NCBI GenBank assembly: GCA_942492735.1
Contig: OW818648.1
Coordinates: 1,116,001-1,180,000 of the forward strand
Origin: Sporobacter sp942492735
Lineage (GTDB): Bacteria > Bacillota > Clostridia > Oscillospirales > Oscillospiraceae
Direction of reading: 5' to 3'
DNA length: 64,000 nt
Numbering within the stretch: position 1 is the stretch's first letter; each line of letters starts with the position of its first letter. The notes beneath the pieces were generated by a model, which saw only the letters and a program-made list of their open reading frames with translations, was not told the DNA's origin and made no database searches. Shown here one piece after another: positions 24,954-33,779 of this stretch. A program made the translations under genes and the position numbers.

Positions 24954-26024
24954 ATGGGACAGAAAGTAAATCCGCACGGCTTTCGTGTAGGCGTCATCAA
25001 AGACTGGGATTCCCGCTGGTTTGCCAGACCTGATAAAGTCGGCGACCTGATAGTCGAAGATTACAATATCCGCAAGTATTTAAAAGGGCTCCTGTTTCAA
25101 GCGGGCGTTCCAAAAATAGAGATCGAGCGCGACAGCACAAAGGTTAAAATTCTCCTCCACTGCTCACGTCCCGGCGTTGTTATCGGCAAAGGCGGAACGG
25201 AGATCGAGCGGCTGCGCCTCGAGATGGAGAAAAGACTCGGTAAGCCCGTGTCGCTCTCCATCATTGAAGTCAAGAACCCGGATACGGATGCGCAGCTCGT
25301 TGCCGAGAGCATCGCAGCGAAGCTGGAAAAACGCATCGGCTTCCGCCGTGCCATGAAAAACGCCATGCAGCGCGCCATGCGCCTCGGCGTCCGCGGCATC
25401 AAGGTGATGGTTGCCGGCCGTTTGGGCGGCGCCGAAATTGCCAGAAGTGAGATGTATCATGAGGGTACAATCCCTCTTCAGACGATCAGAGCTGACATTG
25501 AGTACGGCTTTGCCGAAGCGGCGACAACATATGGCCGCATCGGTGTCAAGGTATGGATCTATAATGGCGAGATTTTAAACCAGTCGCTCCGTACAACACC
25601 GAGAACGATGGATTTAACAAAACCGCCGAGAGAGCGCCGTCCTGATAACCGCGGCGATCGCAACGATAAGGGCGGATACAATCGCGGCGGACAGGGTGGT
25701 TACAACAACAACCGTCCCGCCGGCACAACTGGCGGCTACAACAACAACCGTCCCGCAGGCACGACTGGCGGCTATAACAATAACCGTCCCGCCGGAACAA
25801 CCGGCGGCTATACCAACAATCGTCCCGCCGGCACGACCGGCGGCTATAACAACAACCGACCGGCTGGTCAGGGTGGGTACAACAATAATTACCGTCCCGC
25901 AGCTCCCGGCGGCGCAGCACCCGGCAATTTTACACCCAATAATAATGTGCCTAATGCTGCACCCAATACTGCTGCACCGAGTCAGCCCGTCGTTCAGACT
26001 CCGAAAGAAGGAGGCACCAACTAA
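24954..26024 (+). CDS. rpsC: 30S ribosomal protein S3 with long Asn/Gly/Pro repeat tail
   Basis: 356 residues against the usual 210-240. Residues 1-220 are normal S3: GQKVNPHGFRVGVIKDW, KH motif VVIGKGGTEIERLR near 77, the C-terminal domain with KNAMQRAMRLGVRGIKVMVA and VWIYNGEIL. From about 222 a charged linker leads into a low-complexity tail: four exact or near-exact 12-residue units of the form GGYNNNRPAGTT from residue 248, two shorter versions, then Pro/Ala/Asn-rich sequence. S3 forms the mRNA entry channel with S4 and S5. Stop overlaps the rplP start. The reading frame is unbroken, so the tail is likely translated. Confidence 0.95.
   Translation: MGQKVNPHGFRVGVIKDWDSRWFARPDKVGDLIVEDYNIRKYLKGLLFQAGVPKIEIERDSTKVKILLHCSRPGVVIGKGGTEIERLRLEMEKRLGKPVSLSIIEVKNPDTDAQLVAESIAAKLEKRIGFRRAMKNAMQRAMRLGVRGIKVMVAGRLGGAEIARSEMYHEGTIPLQTIRADIEYGFAEAATTYGRIGVKVWIYNGEILNQSLRTTPRTMDLTKPPRERRPDNRGDRNDKGGYNRGGQGGYNNNRPAGTTGGYNNNRPAGTTGGYNNNRPAGTTGGYTNNRPAGTTGGYNNNRPAGQGGYNNNYRPAAPGGAAPGNFTPNNNVPNAAPNTAAPSQPVVQTPKEGGTN
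25695..25871. repeat. 36-bp coding tandem repeat in rpsC
   Basis: Units begin at 25695, 25731, 25767 and 25803 (36 bp each), with a 33-bp fifth at 25839. They differ mainly at third codon positions, so the peptide is better conserved than the DNA. Confidence 0.93.
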
Positions 26025-26449
26025 TGCTTTTACCGAAAAGAGTAAAATACCGCAAAGTCATGAGAGGCCGTATGACAGGCAAAGCGACGCGCGGCAGCGT
26101 CGTATCAGACGGCGAATATGGACTGCAGGCCTGCGAGCCCGCATGGATTACGTCCAACCAGATCGAGGCAGCCCGTATCGCCATGACCCGCTACACAAAG
26201 CGCGGCGGTAAAGTCTGGATCAAGATATTCCCCGATAAACCAGTCACTTCAAAGCCAGCAGAAACGCGCATGGGTTCAGGAAAAGGTTCTCCTGATCACT
26301 GGATCGCTGTTGTAAAGCCAGGCAGAGTTATGTTCGAGATCGCCGGTGTTCCCGAGGAAGCGGCGCGCGAGGCAATCCGCCTTGCTGGTCATAAGCTGCC
26401 GATAAAGACGAAATTTGTTAAGCGTGAGACCGAGACAGGTGGTGAATAA
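26024..26449 (+). CDS. rplP: 50S ribosomal protein L16
   Basis: 141 residues: LLPKRVKYRKVMRGRMTGKA, GEYGLQACEPAWITSNQIEA, RMGSGKGSPDHWIAVVKPG. Contacts tRNA in the A site. Begins one base before the rpsC stop ends (TAATG). Confidence 0.97.
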   Translation: MLLPKRVKYRKVMRGRMTGKATRGSVVSDGEYGLQACEPAWITSNQIEAARIAMTRYTKRGGKVWIKIFPDKPVTSKPAETRMGSGKGSPDHWIAVVKPGRVMFEIAGVPEEAAREAIRLAGHKLPIKTKFVKRETETGGE

Positions 26450-26450
26450 G

Positions 26451-26645
26451 ATGAAGGCAAACGAGGTACGTAAATTCAGCGCCTCTGAGCTGGAGGAAAA
26501 GCTTTCCGGGTTGAAAAAAGATCTGTTCTTTTTGAGAATGCAGCATGCCACAAATCAGCTCGATAATCCGATTAAGTTAGCCCAAGTCAAAAAGGATATT
26601 GCCCGAGTCAAGACTATTATTCGCCAGAACCAGCTCGAGCATTAA
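26451..26645 (+). CDS. rpmC: 50S ribosomal protein L29
   Basis: 64 residues: MKANEVRKFSASELEEKLSG, FFLRMQHATNQLDNP. Helical hairpin near the tunnel exit. I use ATG 26451, which follows the L16 stop by one base; a GTG/ATG upstream would lie within rplP. Confidence 0.95.
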   Translation: MKANEVRKFSASELEEKLSGLKKDLFFLRMQHATNQLDNPIKLAQVKKDIARVKTIIRQNQLEH

Positions 26646-26658
26646 GGAGGTAAGTTAG

Positions 26659-26922
26659 ATGAATGATGATAGAACCGCTTCCAGAAAGACAAGGGTTGGC
26701 AAAGTCGTATCCGACAAGATGGATAAAACGATCGTCGTGGCCGTCGAGGACCGCGTTGCACATCCTCTCTATAAAAAGATTATTAAGAGAACATATAAAT
26801 TAAAAGCACATGACGAAAACAATGAGTGCGGCATTGGTGACAGAGTCAGGGTCATGGAGACCCGCCCCCTGTCCAAAGACAAGCGCTGGAGACTCGTTGA
26901 GATTATTGAGAAGGCAAAGTAA
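26659..26922 (+). CDS. rpsQ: 30S ribosomal protein S17
   Basis: 87 residues, OB fold: RVGKVVSDKMDKTIVVAVED, HPLYKKIIKRTYKLKAHDE. Primary 16S-binding protein. AAGGAGG precedes ATG. Confidence 0.96.
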   Translation: MNDDRTASRKTRVGKVVSDKMDKTIVVAVEDRVAHPLYKKIIKRTYKLKAHDENNECGIGDRVRVMETRPLSKDKRWRLVEIIEKAK

Positions 26923-26934
26923 GGAGGCGCCAAT

Positions 26935-27303
26935 ATGATACAGCAGGAAACATATCTAAAGGTCGCCGACAATACCGGCGCCAAAGAAATCAAATGCATC
27001 CGCGTCCTTGGCGGCTCCAGAAGGAAATACGGAAACATCGGCGACGTTATTGTTGCCTCTGTCCGTAAAGCAACTCCCGGCGGAACAGTCAAAAAGGGCG
27101 ATGTGGTCAAGGCAGTTATCGTGCGCTCAGCGAAGGGTGTTCACCGCACCGACGGCACATATGTCCGATTCGATGAGAATGCGGCTGTCCTGATCAAAGA
27201 CGATAAGAATCCGAGAGGCACCCGTATCTTTGGGCCTGTGGCCAGAGAGCTCCGCGACAAGGATTATATGAAAATCCTGTCACTCGCTCCCGAAGTGATA
27301 TAG
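26935..27303 (+). CDS. rplN: 50S ribosomal protein L14
   Basis: 122 residues, standard length: LKVADNTGAKEIKCIRVLGG, RGTRIFGPVARELR. Located at the subunit interface (bridge B8), where RsfS binds. First gene of the classical spc operon; no separate promoter is visible. Confidence 0.97.
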   Translation: MIQQETYLKVADNTGAKEIKCIRVLGGSRRKYGNIGDVIVASVRKATPGGTVKKGDVVKAVIVRSAKGVHRTDGTYVRFDENAAVLIKDDKNPRGTRIFGPVARELRDKDYMKILSLAPEVI

Positions 27304-27316
27304 GGGGGGTACAAGT

Positions 27317-27643
27317 ATGGATATCAGAAGAGACGATAAGGTTATTGTCCTGACCGGTAAAGATAAGGGCAAAGAAGGCAAAGTCATCAGCGTTGATCCC
27401 ACCGACAGCAAAGTCATCGTTGAAGGCGTCAACATTGCCAAGCGTCACCAGAAGCCCCGTAAGCAGGGCGATCCGAGCGGCATTATCAAGAAAGAGACGC
27501 CAATTTATGCCTGCAAGGTCATGCGTGTCTGCCCGAAGTGCAATAAGCCGACAAGACCTGCGCACCTGATTAAGAAGGCTGTCGGTAAGGATAAAGAGGA
27601 TGTTAAGGTCCGGGTCTGCAAAAAGTGCGGCGCAGAAATATAA
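27317..27643 (+). CDS. rplX: 50S ribosomal protein L24
   Basis: 108 residues. N-terminal KOW domain (DDKVIVLTGKDKGKEGKVIS); the C-terminal part holds CPKC and CKKC pairs, a probable zinc site seen in many Gram-positive L24 proteins. AGGGGGG precedes ATG. Confidence 0.96.
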   Translation: MDIRRDDKVIVLTGKDKGKEGKVISVDPTDSKVIVEGVNIAKRHQKPRKQGDPSGIIKKETPIYACKVMRVCPKCNKPTRPAHLIKKAVGKDKEDVKVRVCKKCGAEI

Positions 27644-27661
27644 GAAGGAGGAGAGACTGAA

Positions 27662-28204
27662 ATGACGAGAATGAAGATAAAGTATCAGGAAGAAGTCGCT
27701 CCTGCTATGATGAAGAAATTCAATTATAAGAGCGTTATGCAGATTCCGAGGATTGATAAGGTCGTTATCAATGTCGGCGCAGGTGACGCGCGAGACAACA
27801 CGAAGGCGATTGACGCCGTGGTGAAAGATATTACAGCGATTACCGGTCAGAAGGCCGTCGTCACGAAGGCCAAAAAGTCGGTTGCGAATTTCAAGCTTCG
27901 TGAAGGCATGCCGGTCGGCGTCAAGGTGACACTCCGACAGAACAAAATGTGGGAGTTTCTTGACAGGCTGTTTAATATAGCGCTCCCGCGTGTCCGCGAT
28001 TTTCACGGCATATCCGCGAACTCCTTTGACGGCAGAGGCAATTATGCCCTTGGCATCAAGGAACAGCTGATTTTCCCCGAAATTGATTATGACAAGATCG
28101 AAAAGATCAGAGGAATGGACATTGTCATTTGCACGACGGCGGCGTCCGACGAAGAATCAAGAGAGCTCCTGCAGCTTATGGGCGCTCCGTTTATTCAGGC
28201 ATAG
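27662..28204 (+). CDS. rplE: 50S ribosomal protein L5
   Basis: 180 residues: MQIPRIDKVVINVGAGDARD, LREGMPVGVKVTLRQNKMW, GNYALGIKEQLIFPEIDYDK. Binds 5S rRNA in the central protuberance. Confidence 0.97.
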   Translation: MTRMKIKYQEEVAPAMMKKFNYKSVMQIPRIDKVVINVGAGDARDNTKAIDAVVKDITAITGQKAVVTKAKKSVANFKLREGMPVGVKVTLRQNKMWEFLDRLFNIALPRVRDFHGISANSFDGRGNYALGIKEQLIFPEIDYDKIEKIRGMDIVICTTAASDEESRELLQLMGAPFIQA

Positions 28205-28218
28205 GGAGGAGAAAGAAT

Positions 28219-28404
28219 ATGGCAAAGAAATCAATGATTTTAAAACAACAGAAAGAGCCCAAGTTCTCCACCCGCGGTTATAATCGCTGCAAAATATGCG
28301 GCAGACCTCATGCTTACCTCAGGAACTACGGTGTTTGCCGTATATGCTTCAGGAATTTAGCCCATAAGGGCCAAATCCCGGGAGTTCGCAAGGCGTCTTG
28401 GTAA
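28219..28404 (+). CDS. rpsZ: 30S ribosomal protein S14, zinc type
   Basis: 61 residues, the short C+ form with CKIC and CRIC zinc pairs (RCKICGRPHAYLRNYGVCRI). AGGGAGGAG precedes ATG 28219. The zinc form at the spc location is normal for Clostridia; a zinc-free paralogue may exist elsewhere. Confidence 0.96.
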   Translation: MAKKSMILKQQKEPKFSTRGYNRCKICGRPHAYLRNYGVCRICFRNLAHKGQIPGVRKASW

Positions 28405-28567
28405 AAATGCGTTTATACTATAAACGTCAAAGCATAACTGATGACGAAAGGTCTCAATTGAATGCCGCTCTATGATCGGTGTTCATATGCAGATACCTCG
28501 CCACGAAAACAGAGAAAGCGACCAATTAAAAACTGCTTTCCTGTAACTCTAATAAGGAGGAAAACCT

Positions 28568-28963
28568 ATGCAGATAACAGATCCTATTGCCGATATGCTT
28601 ACGCGCATCCGGAATGCCAGCTCGGCCAAGCATGCCACTGTTGAAATCCCCGCCTCCAACATGAAGAAGGCGATTGCCGAAATTCTGCTTGCAGAAGGCT
28701 ATATCAAAAACTTTCAGCTCATTAACGACGGAATACAAGGCGTCATTAAAGTGACATTGAAGTACAACGGCAACGAAAAAGCCATCACCGGCCTTCGCCG
28801 CGTCTCAAAACCGGGCCTGCGTATGTATGCGGGTGCCGAAGAGCTTCCGAAGGTCTTAAGAGGGCTTGGAATTGCCATTATATCAACATCAAAGGGCATC
28901 ATGACCGACAGGAAAGCCCGAGAGGCTCATGTCGGCGGCGAAGTCCTTGCATTTGTCTGGTAA
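28568..28963 (+). CDS. rpsH: 30S ribosomal protein S8
   Basis: 131 residues: ITDPIADMLTRIRNASSAKH, GLGIAIISTSKGIMTDRKAR. S8 is the translational regulator of spc operons. Unusually, 163 nt separate it from S14; that gap has a small hairpin (28410-28416 / 28420-28426) and no gene. AAGGAGG precedes ATG. Confidence 0.97.
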   Translation: MQITDPIADMLTRIRNASSAKHATVEIPASNMKKAIAEILLAEGYIKNFQLINDGIQGVIKVTLKYNGNEKAITGLRRVSKPGLRMYAGAEELPKVLRGLGIAIISTSKGIMTDRKAREAHVGGEVLAFVW

Positions 28964-28978
28964 GGGGGAGAAGAATAT

Positions 28979-29524
28979 ATGTCAAGAATTGGTAAGGCCC
29001 CTATAACCATTCCGGCAGGCGTTGAAGTGAAGGTATCCGACGCTAATGTTGTCACGGTCAAGGGACCAAAGGGAACACTCGATTGTGCCCTGACTCCCGT
29101 GATTAAGGTCAATATCGACGGCGACGTCCTCACCGTGACCCGCCCTTCCGATGAGCAGAAGCACCGCTCGCTCCACGGCTTGTCCCGCACCCTTGTCGCC
29201 AACATGATCACCGGCGTGACCGAGGGCTTCACGAAAGAGCTCGATGTCAATGGCGTCGGTTACAGAGCGGCAAAAGATGGCAGCAAGCTTGTGATGAACC
29301 TCGGATATTCACATCAAGTCATCGTTGAAGAGACAAGTGATGTTCAAATTGCTGTGCCTGCACCGAACAAGATCATCATCAGCGGCATTAACAAACAGAT
29401 CGTCGGCCAGTTTGCTGCCGATGTCCGAAAGAGCAGGCCGCCTGAACCGTATAAGGGTAAAGGAATCAAATATAGCACTGAGGTCGTCCGCCGCAAAGAG
29501 GGCAAGACCGGAGCTAAAAAATAA
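28979..29524 (+). CDS. rplF: 50S ribosomal protein L6
   Basis: 181 residues with the two tandem L6 folds: SRIGKAPITIPAGVEVKVSD and, near the C-terminus, RKSRPPEPYKGKGIKYSTE. Stalk base and GTPase centre. Confidence 0.97.
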   Translation: MSRIGKAPITIPAGVEVKVSDANVVTVKGPKGTLDCALTPVIKVNIDGDVLTVTRPSDEQKHRSLHGLSRTLVANMITGVTEGFTKELDVNGVGYRAAKDGSKLVMNLGYSHQVIVEETSDVQIAVPAPNKIIISGINKQIVGQFAADVRKSRPPEPYKGKGIKYSTEVVRRKEGKTGAKK

Positions 29525-29540
29525 AAGGAGGTGTGCCTAA

Positions 29541-29900
29541 ATGATTAAAAGACCTGATACAAAAGCGCAGCGCCTGAAGCGCCACAAAAGAGTCAGAAGC
29601 AAGGTCTCCGGCACGCCCGAGTGCCCAAGGCTCGACGTTTTCCGTAGCGGAAAACACATATACGCACAGATTATCGATGATAAGACTATGACAACACTCT
29701 GCGCCGCGTCTTCTCTTGAAAAAGAATTTGAAGGGTCCGGCGGCAATAAAGATGGCGCGAAAAAGGTCGGCAAGCTTGTCGCCGAGCGCGCCAAGGCAAA
29801 AGGTATTGAGAAGGTCGTGTTCGATCGCGGCGGCTATCTCTATCACGGCCGCATTAAAGAACTGGCAGACGGAGCCCGCGAGGGCGGTCTGACCTTTTAA
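29541..29900 (+). CDS. rplR: 50S ribosomal protein L18
   Basis: 119 residues: RLKRHKRVRSKVSGTPECPR, FRSGKHIYAQIIDD, VVFDRGGYLYHGRIKELADG. 5S rRNA-binding. Confidence 0.97.
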   Translation: MIKRPDTKAQRLKRHKRVRSKVSGTPECPRLDVFRSGKHIYAQIIDDKTMTTLCAASSLEKEFEGSGGNKDGAKKVGKLVAERAKAKGIEKVVFDRGGYLYHGRIKELADGAREGGLTF

Positions 29901-29917
29901 CGGGGGGAGGAAACATA

Positions 29918-30445
29918 ATGGCTTACAATAATAACAGAAGAGATAATAATAGAAGAGATGAAGTCCCGTCTGAATTTTCGGAAAAGGTTGTTTCCTTGAA
30001 CCGCGTTTCAAAAACAGTCAAGGGCGGACGTATATTCAAATTCGCGGCTCTCTGCGTCGTCGGTGACGGCAAAGGCCGGGTTGGATTTGGACTTGGTAAG
30101 GCGGGAGAAGTTTCCGAAGCCATTCGCAAGGGAATTGACGATGCCAAGAAGAATATCGTGACGATCACCATGCAGGGGTCATCAATACCCCACGAGGTCA
30201 TCGGAGAATTCGGCGCCGGCAGAGTGCTCTTGAAGCCCGCACCGGCAGGTACCGGTGTCATTGCCGGCGGTGCCGTGCGCGCCGTCGTTGAAGCAGCCGG
30301 AATCCACGATATCAGAACAAAATGCCTGCGCTCCAACAATCCTCAAAATGTCGTTGCGGCGACAATGGTCGGTCTAAAATCACTCCGAGATGCTGCTCAA
30401 GTCGCAAAGACAAGAGGAAAAAGCGTTGAAGAGATCCAGGGTTAG
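29918..30445 (+). CDS. rpsE: 30S ribosomal protein S5 with Asn/Arg-rich N-terminus
   Basis: 175 residues. The dsRBD-like N-domain (KVVSLNRVSKTVKGGRIFKF) and C-terminal ribosomal S5 fold (KPAPAGTGVIAGGAVRAV) are normal. The first 14 residues are low complexity (YNNNRRDNNRRDE), echoing the Asn-rich S3 tail. S5 and S3 lie together at the mRNA entry channel. Confidence 0.97.
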   Translation: MAYNNNRRDNNRRDEVPSEFSEKVVSLNRVSKTVKGGRIFKFAALCVVGDGKGRVGFGLGKAGEVSEAIRKGIDDAKKNIVTITMQGSSIPHEVIGEFGAGRVLLKPAPAGTGVIAGGAVRAVVEAAGIHDIRTKCLRSNNPQNVVAATMVGLKSLRDAAQVAKTRGKSVEEIQG

Positions 30446-30457
30446 GGGGGCACACAA

Positions 30458-30637
30458 ATGGCCAATTTAAAAATTAAGCTTGTCAAGAGCTTGAACGGCA
30501 GGCTCGAAAGCCATATAGCCACAGCCAAGTCCTTGGGACTGACAAAGATCGGCTATGAAACCGTGCAGCCCGACAACCCGCAAACAAGAGGTAAGATTGC
30601 TTTAATCAGCTATTTGATCTCTGTAACAGAAGAGTAA
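30458..30637 (+). CDS. rpmD: 50S ribosomal protein L30
   Basis: 59 residues: MANLKIKLVKSLNGRLESHI, then LGLTKIGYETVQPDNPQTRG and KIALISYLISVTEE. Fits exactly between rpsE and rplO, with AGGGGGG upstream of ATG 30458. Bacterial L30 usually has about 60 residues. Confidence 0.96.
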   Translation: MANLKIKLVKSLNGRLESHIATAKSLGLTKIGYETVQPDNPQTRGKIALISYLISVTEE

Positions 30638-30651
30638 GGAGGCGCAGGGTA

Positions 30652-31092
30652 ATGGATTTGCATGATCTTTCTCCCGCAAAAGGCTCGACGCACGTCGCAA
30701 AGCGCAAAGGCAGAGGCCCGGGAACCGGCAACGGCAAGACAGCCGGCCGTGGTCATAAAGGCCAAAAAGCGCGTTCAGGCGGCGGGGTAAGAGTCGGCTT
30801 CGAAGGCGGACAGATGCCTTTAGTCCGCCGTGTACCGAAGCGCGGATTTAACAACATCTTTGCCAAGCCGCTGGAAGCAATCAATGTTTCAGCGCTTGAG
30901 ATATTTAATGACGGCGCCGTCGTCGGAGCAGAGGACCTTCTGACTACCGGTATCATCAGTAAATGTGAATACGGCGTCAAAATCCTTGGCAACGGCACTA
31001 TAACAAAAAAATTAACGATCAGAGCCTCCGCTTTTTCCGAGTCGGCTAAAGAAAAAATCGAAGCTGCCGGCGGAAAGGCTGAGGTGGTCTAG
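30652..31092 (+). CDS. rplO: 50S ribosomal protein L15
   Basis: 146 residues: DLHDLSPAKGSTHVAKRKGR, then GKTAGRGHKGQKARSGGGVR, a basic Gly-rich extension into 23S rRNA. Its stop directly abuts the secY start. Confidence 0.97.
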   Translation: MDLHDLSPAKGSTHVAKRKGRGPGTGNGKTAGRGHKGQKARSGGGVRVGFEGGQMPLVRRVPKRGFNNIFAKPLEAINVSALEIFNDGAVVGAEDLLTTGIISKCEYGVKILGNGTITKKLTIRASAFSESAKEKIEAAGGKAEVV

Positions 31093-32379
31093 GTGCTTCA
31101 AACAATACGTAACGCATGGAAAATAGACGAAATCAGGAAGAAATTCATCTTTATGCTTTTCATCCTGCTGCTCTACCGTTTGGGAAATGCTGTACCTGTA
31201 CCGTATGTCGATGTCATCAAGCTCGGCGAATATTTTGATTCGCTTCAAAATACGGTTTTAGGCCTGATGAATGTCATGTCGGGCAGTGCTTTCTCAATGG
31301 CGACGATATTCGCATTGTCCATTCAACCGTATATTAACGCATCTATCATCATTCAGCTTCTGACTATTGCCATACCGGCCCTTGAACGTCTTCAAAAAGA
31401 AGGCGGCGAGGAAGGCAAGAAAAAACTCGAGAGAATTACCCGCTATTCAACATTGCTCATCGGTATCATCCAAGGCTTCGGTTACTATGTTCTCATTCAG
31501 AACAATGGTTTACTCTTGAGCAACGTTTCAGGGATAATGCCGGCGATCGTCATTATTGCATCGTTTACGGCGGGCAGCTGCCTCTTAATGTGGATGGGCG
31601 AACAAATCACCGAGTTTGGGATCGGAAACGGTATATCGATCATCCTGTTTGTCAGTATCGTCTCCCGCTTCCCGAATAATATTGCGCAGACGGTGACAAA
31701 GATCCAGGAGAATCCCTCTTCATGGCTGCTCCACGTACTGCTCCTCATCGGCGTACTGCTCATCATTGTGCTGATCGTTATTGTCACGCAGTCTGAGCGG
31801 CGAATTCCCGTGCAGTATGCAAAGCGTGTCGTTGGCCGAAAAATGTACGGCGGTCAGTCCACGCATCTGCCGATGAAGGTCAATATGTCGGGCGTTTTAC
31901 CGATCATCTTTGCACAGTCTATTGCATCGCTGCCCGCTACCATTGCCGCCTTTGTACCGGCATGGTCGGAAGGCTGGTTCATTAAAGCGTTCAACACAAA
32001 CACCGTGACGTATGCGGTCATCTACTTCTTATTGATCGTATTCTTTGCGTATTTCTATTCGACAATCCAATTCAATCCGATTGAGGTCGCCAATAATCTC
32101 AAGAAGAACGGCGGGTTCATACCGGGCTTCCGGGCCGGGAAACCGACTTCGGAGTTCATTCAGAAGGTTTTAACGAAGATCACGCTGTTTGGTGCCTTGT
32201 ATCTCGCAGTCATTGCGCTGTCACCGATCATCATTAGCCTGTTTTCGAAGACAGCGGCAGATTCAGGTATTTCGCTCGGCGGCACTTCAGTCATCATCGT
32301 CGTCGGCGTCGCGCTGGATACTGTGAAGCAGGTCGAAGCGCAGATGCTCATGCGCCACTACAAGGGATTCCTTGAGTAG
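31093..32379 (+). CDS. secY: preprotein translocase subunit SecY
   Basis: 428 residues, ten membrane helices; central pore of the Sec channel. Signatures: LYRLGNAVPVPYVD after helix 1 start, SIQPYINASIIIQLL (plug and helix 2), GIGNGISIILF, and the cytoplasmic loops QSERRIPVQYAKR and FRAGKPTSEFI. Start is GTG 31093, immediately after the L15 stop. Confidence 0.97.
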   Translation: MLQTIRNAWKIDEIRKKFIFMLFILLLYRLGNAVPVPYVDVIKLGEYFDSLQNTVLGLMNVMSGSAFSMATIFALSIQPYINASIIIQLLTIAIPALERLQKEGGEEGKKKLERITRYSTLLIGIIQGFGYYVLIQNNGLLLSNVSGIMPAIVIIASFTAGSCLLMWMGEQITEFGIGNGISIILFVSIVSRFPNNIAQTVTKIQENPSSWLLHVLLLIGVLLIIVLIVIVTQSERRIPVQYAKRVVGRKMYGGQSTHLPMKVNMSGVLPIIFAQSIASLPATIAAFVPAWSEGWFIKAFNTNTVTYAVIYFLLIVFFAYFYSTIQFNPIEVANNLKKNGGFIPGFRAGKPTSEFIQKVLTKITLFGALYLAVIALSPIIISLFSKTAADSGISLGGTSVIIVVGVALDTVKQVEAQMLMRHYKGFLE

Positions 32380-32389
32380 GGGGTATTCG

Positions 32390-33037
32390 ATGAAGCTGAT
32401 CCTCTTAGGCGCTCCAGGTGCCGGTAAAGGCACGCAGGCCGGGATATTGAGCCGAAGACTCACCATTCCAACGATTTCGACCGGCTCTCTTTTAAGAGCC
32501 GCCGTGAAAGACGGTACTCCTATAGGACGACAGGCGAAAGTTATCATTGAGTCTGGCCGACTTGTCCCTGACGAAATGGTTATGGACATGGTCAAGGAAC
32601 GGTTGAGTAAACCGGACTGCGAGAATGGGTATATCCTTGACGGTATGCCCAGGACATTGGGCCAGGCGGAAGCGCTTGAGCAGGCGTGCATCGATATTGA
32701 CCTAGCCCTCTCAATCGAAATTGCCGACGACGAAGTAGCGGAGAGGATGACCGGTAGACGCACCTGCGTTTCCTGCGGCGCTACCTACCATATCGTCACA
32801 GCGCCACCGAAAAGAGCCGGCATCTGCGACAACTGCGGCGGTGAACTGACAATCCGAAAAGACGATGAACCCGAGACGGTTAAAAACCGCTTGACGGTAT
32901 TTCATCAAGTGACGGAACCGCTGAAAGATTATTATAAATCATTGGGGCAACTCATTACGGTAGACAATAAGCCAACAATTGAGGCGACTACCGTGGCCAT
33001 ATTCGAGGCTCTGGGGATTAAAAATGATAAGACTTAA
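32390..33037 (+). CDS. adk: adenylate kinase with zinc lid
   Basis: 215 residues: AMP + ATP to 2 ADP. P-loop GAPGAGKGTQAG at residue 7, DGMPRTLGQAEAL (the usual Phe of DGFPR is Met), and a LID domain with four cysteines (CVSCGATYH and CDNCGGEL), the zinc form common in Gram-positives. AGGGGG is 7-8 nt before ATG 32390; an upstream TTG overlaps secY. Overlaps map by 14 bp. Confidence 0.97.
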   Translation: MKLILLGAPGAGKGTQAGILSRRLTIPTISTGSLLRAAVKDGTPIGRQAKVIIESGRLVPDEMVMDMVKERLSKPDCENGYILDGMPRTLGQAEALEQACIDIDLALSIEIADDEVAERMTGRRTCVSCGATYHIVTAPPKRAGICDNCGGELTIRKDDEPETVKNRLTVFHQVTEPLKDYYKSLGQLITVDNKPTIEATTVAIFEALGIKNDKT

Positions 33038-33779
33038 ATCCTCACGAGAAGCAGATCTGATGCGCCAGGCTGGAAAAATTACCGCGGCTGCCCGTGCTTT
33101 AGCAGGGGATATGGTAAAGGCCGGCGTAACAACCAAACAAATCGACACGGCAGTCCACGAATTCATCATAAAGAGTGGCGCTGTGCCAGCGTTTCTCAAC
33201 TATAACGGTTTTCCTGCCAGTATTTGTGCTTCGGTAAACGAACAGGTCATCCATGGTATACCGAACGACCGGGTGCTGGTAGACGGCGACATCGTCAGTA
33301 TTGACGTTGGCGCAACAAAAGACGGTTATGTCGGGGACTGTGCTGCAACCTTTATTGTCGGAAAAGGCAGTAAAGAAGCCGAAAGGCTCGTTGCGGCAAC
33401 AAAAAGGAGCTTTTTCGAGGGTATTAAGTTTGCTCGTGAAGGCTGCAGAATCTCAGACATTTCACACGCTGTACAGAGCTATGTCGAGTTAAACGGTTTT
33501 TCTGTTGTCAGAGAATACGTCGGCCATGGCATCGGTACCAAGATGCACGAGTCCCCGGAGGTGCCGAATTTCGGCAGCCCAGGGCACGGCGTCAGGGTTG
33601 TGCGCGGTATGACGCTGGCGATTGAGCCGATGGTGAACCTGGGCGGTTCCGCCATAAAAGTCCTGAAGGACGGGTGGACAGTCGTCACACTCGACGGAAA
33701 ACTGTCGGCACATTATGAGAATACGATACTCGTCACTGACGGTGATCCTGAAATTCTCACGACGACAGGAGATATCTGA
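33024..33779 (+). CDS. map: methionine aminopeptidase type I
   Basis: 251 residues; removes the initiator Met. Metal ligands are visible in SIDVGATKDGYVGDCAATF (two Asp), VGHGIGTKMHESPEVPN (His), AIEPMV (Glu) and SAHYENTILV (Glu). The start ATG 33024 lies inside adk's last codons; translation is probably coupled. Confidence 0.96.
   Translation: MIRLKSSREADLMRQAGKITAAARALAGDMVKAGVTTKQIDTAVHEFIIKSGAVPAFLNYNGFPASICASVNEQVIHGIPNDRVLVDGDIVSIDVGATKDGYVGDCAATFIVGKGSKEAERLVAATKRSFFEGIKFAREGCRISDISHAVQSYVELNGFSVVREYVGHGIGTKMHESPEVPNFGSPGHGVRVVRGMTLAIEPMVNLGGSAIKVLKDGWTVVTLDGKLSAHYENTILVTDGDPEILTTTGDI

Noticed and set aside
25695..25871. Regular repeats resembling a CRISPR array
   Set aside because: Units are contiguous, in frame and coding, without unique spacers.
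25546..25920. Minus-strand frame rich in Cys/Arg repeats opposite rpsC
   Set aside because: It is the mirror of the Asn/Gly/Pro repeat codons of S3, with no ribosome-binding site.
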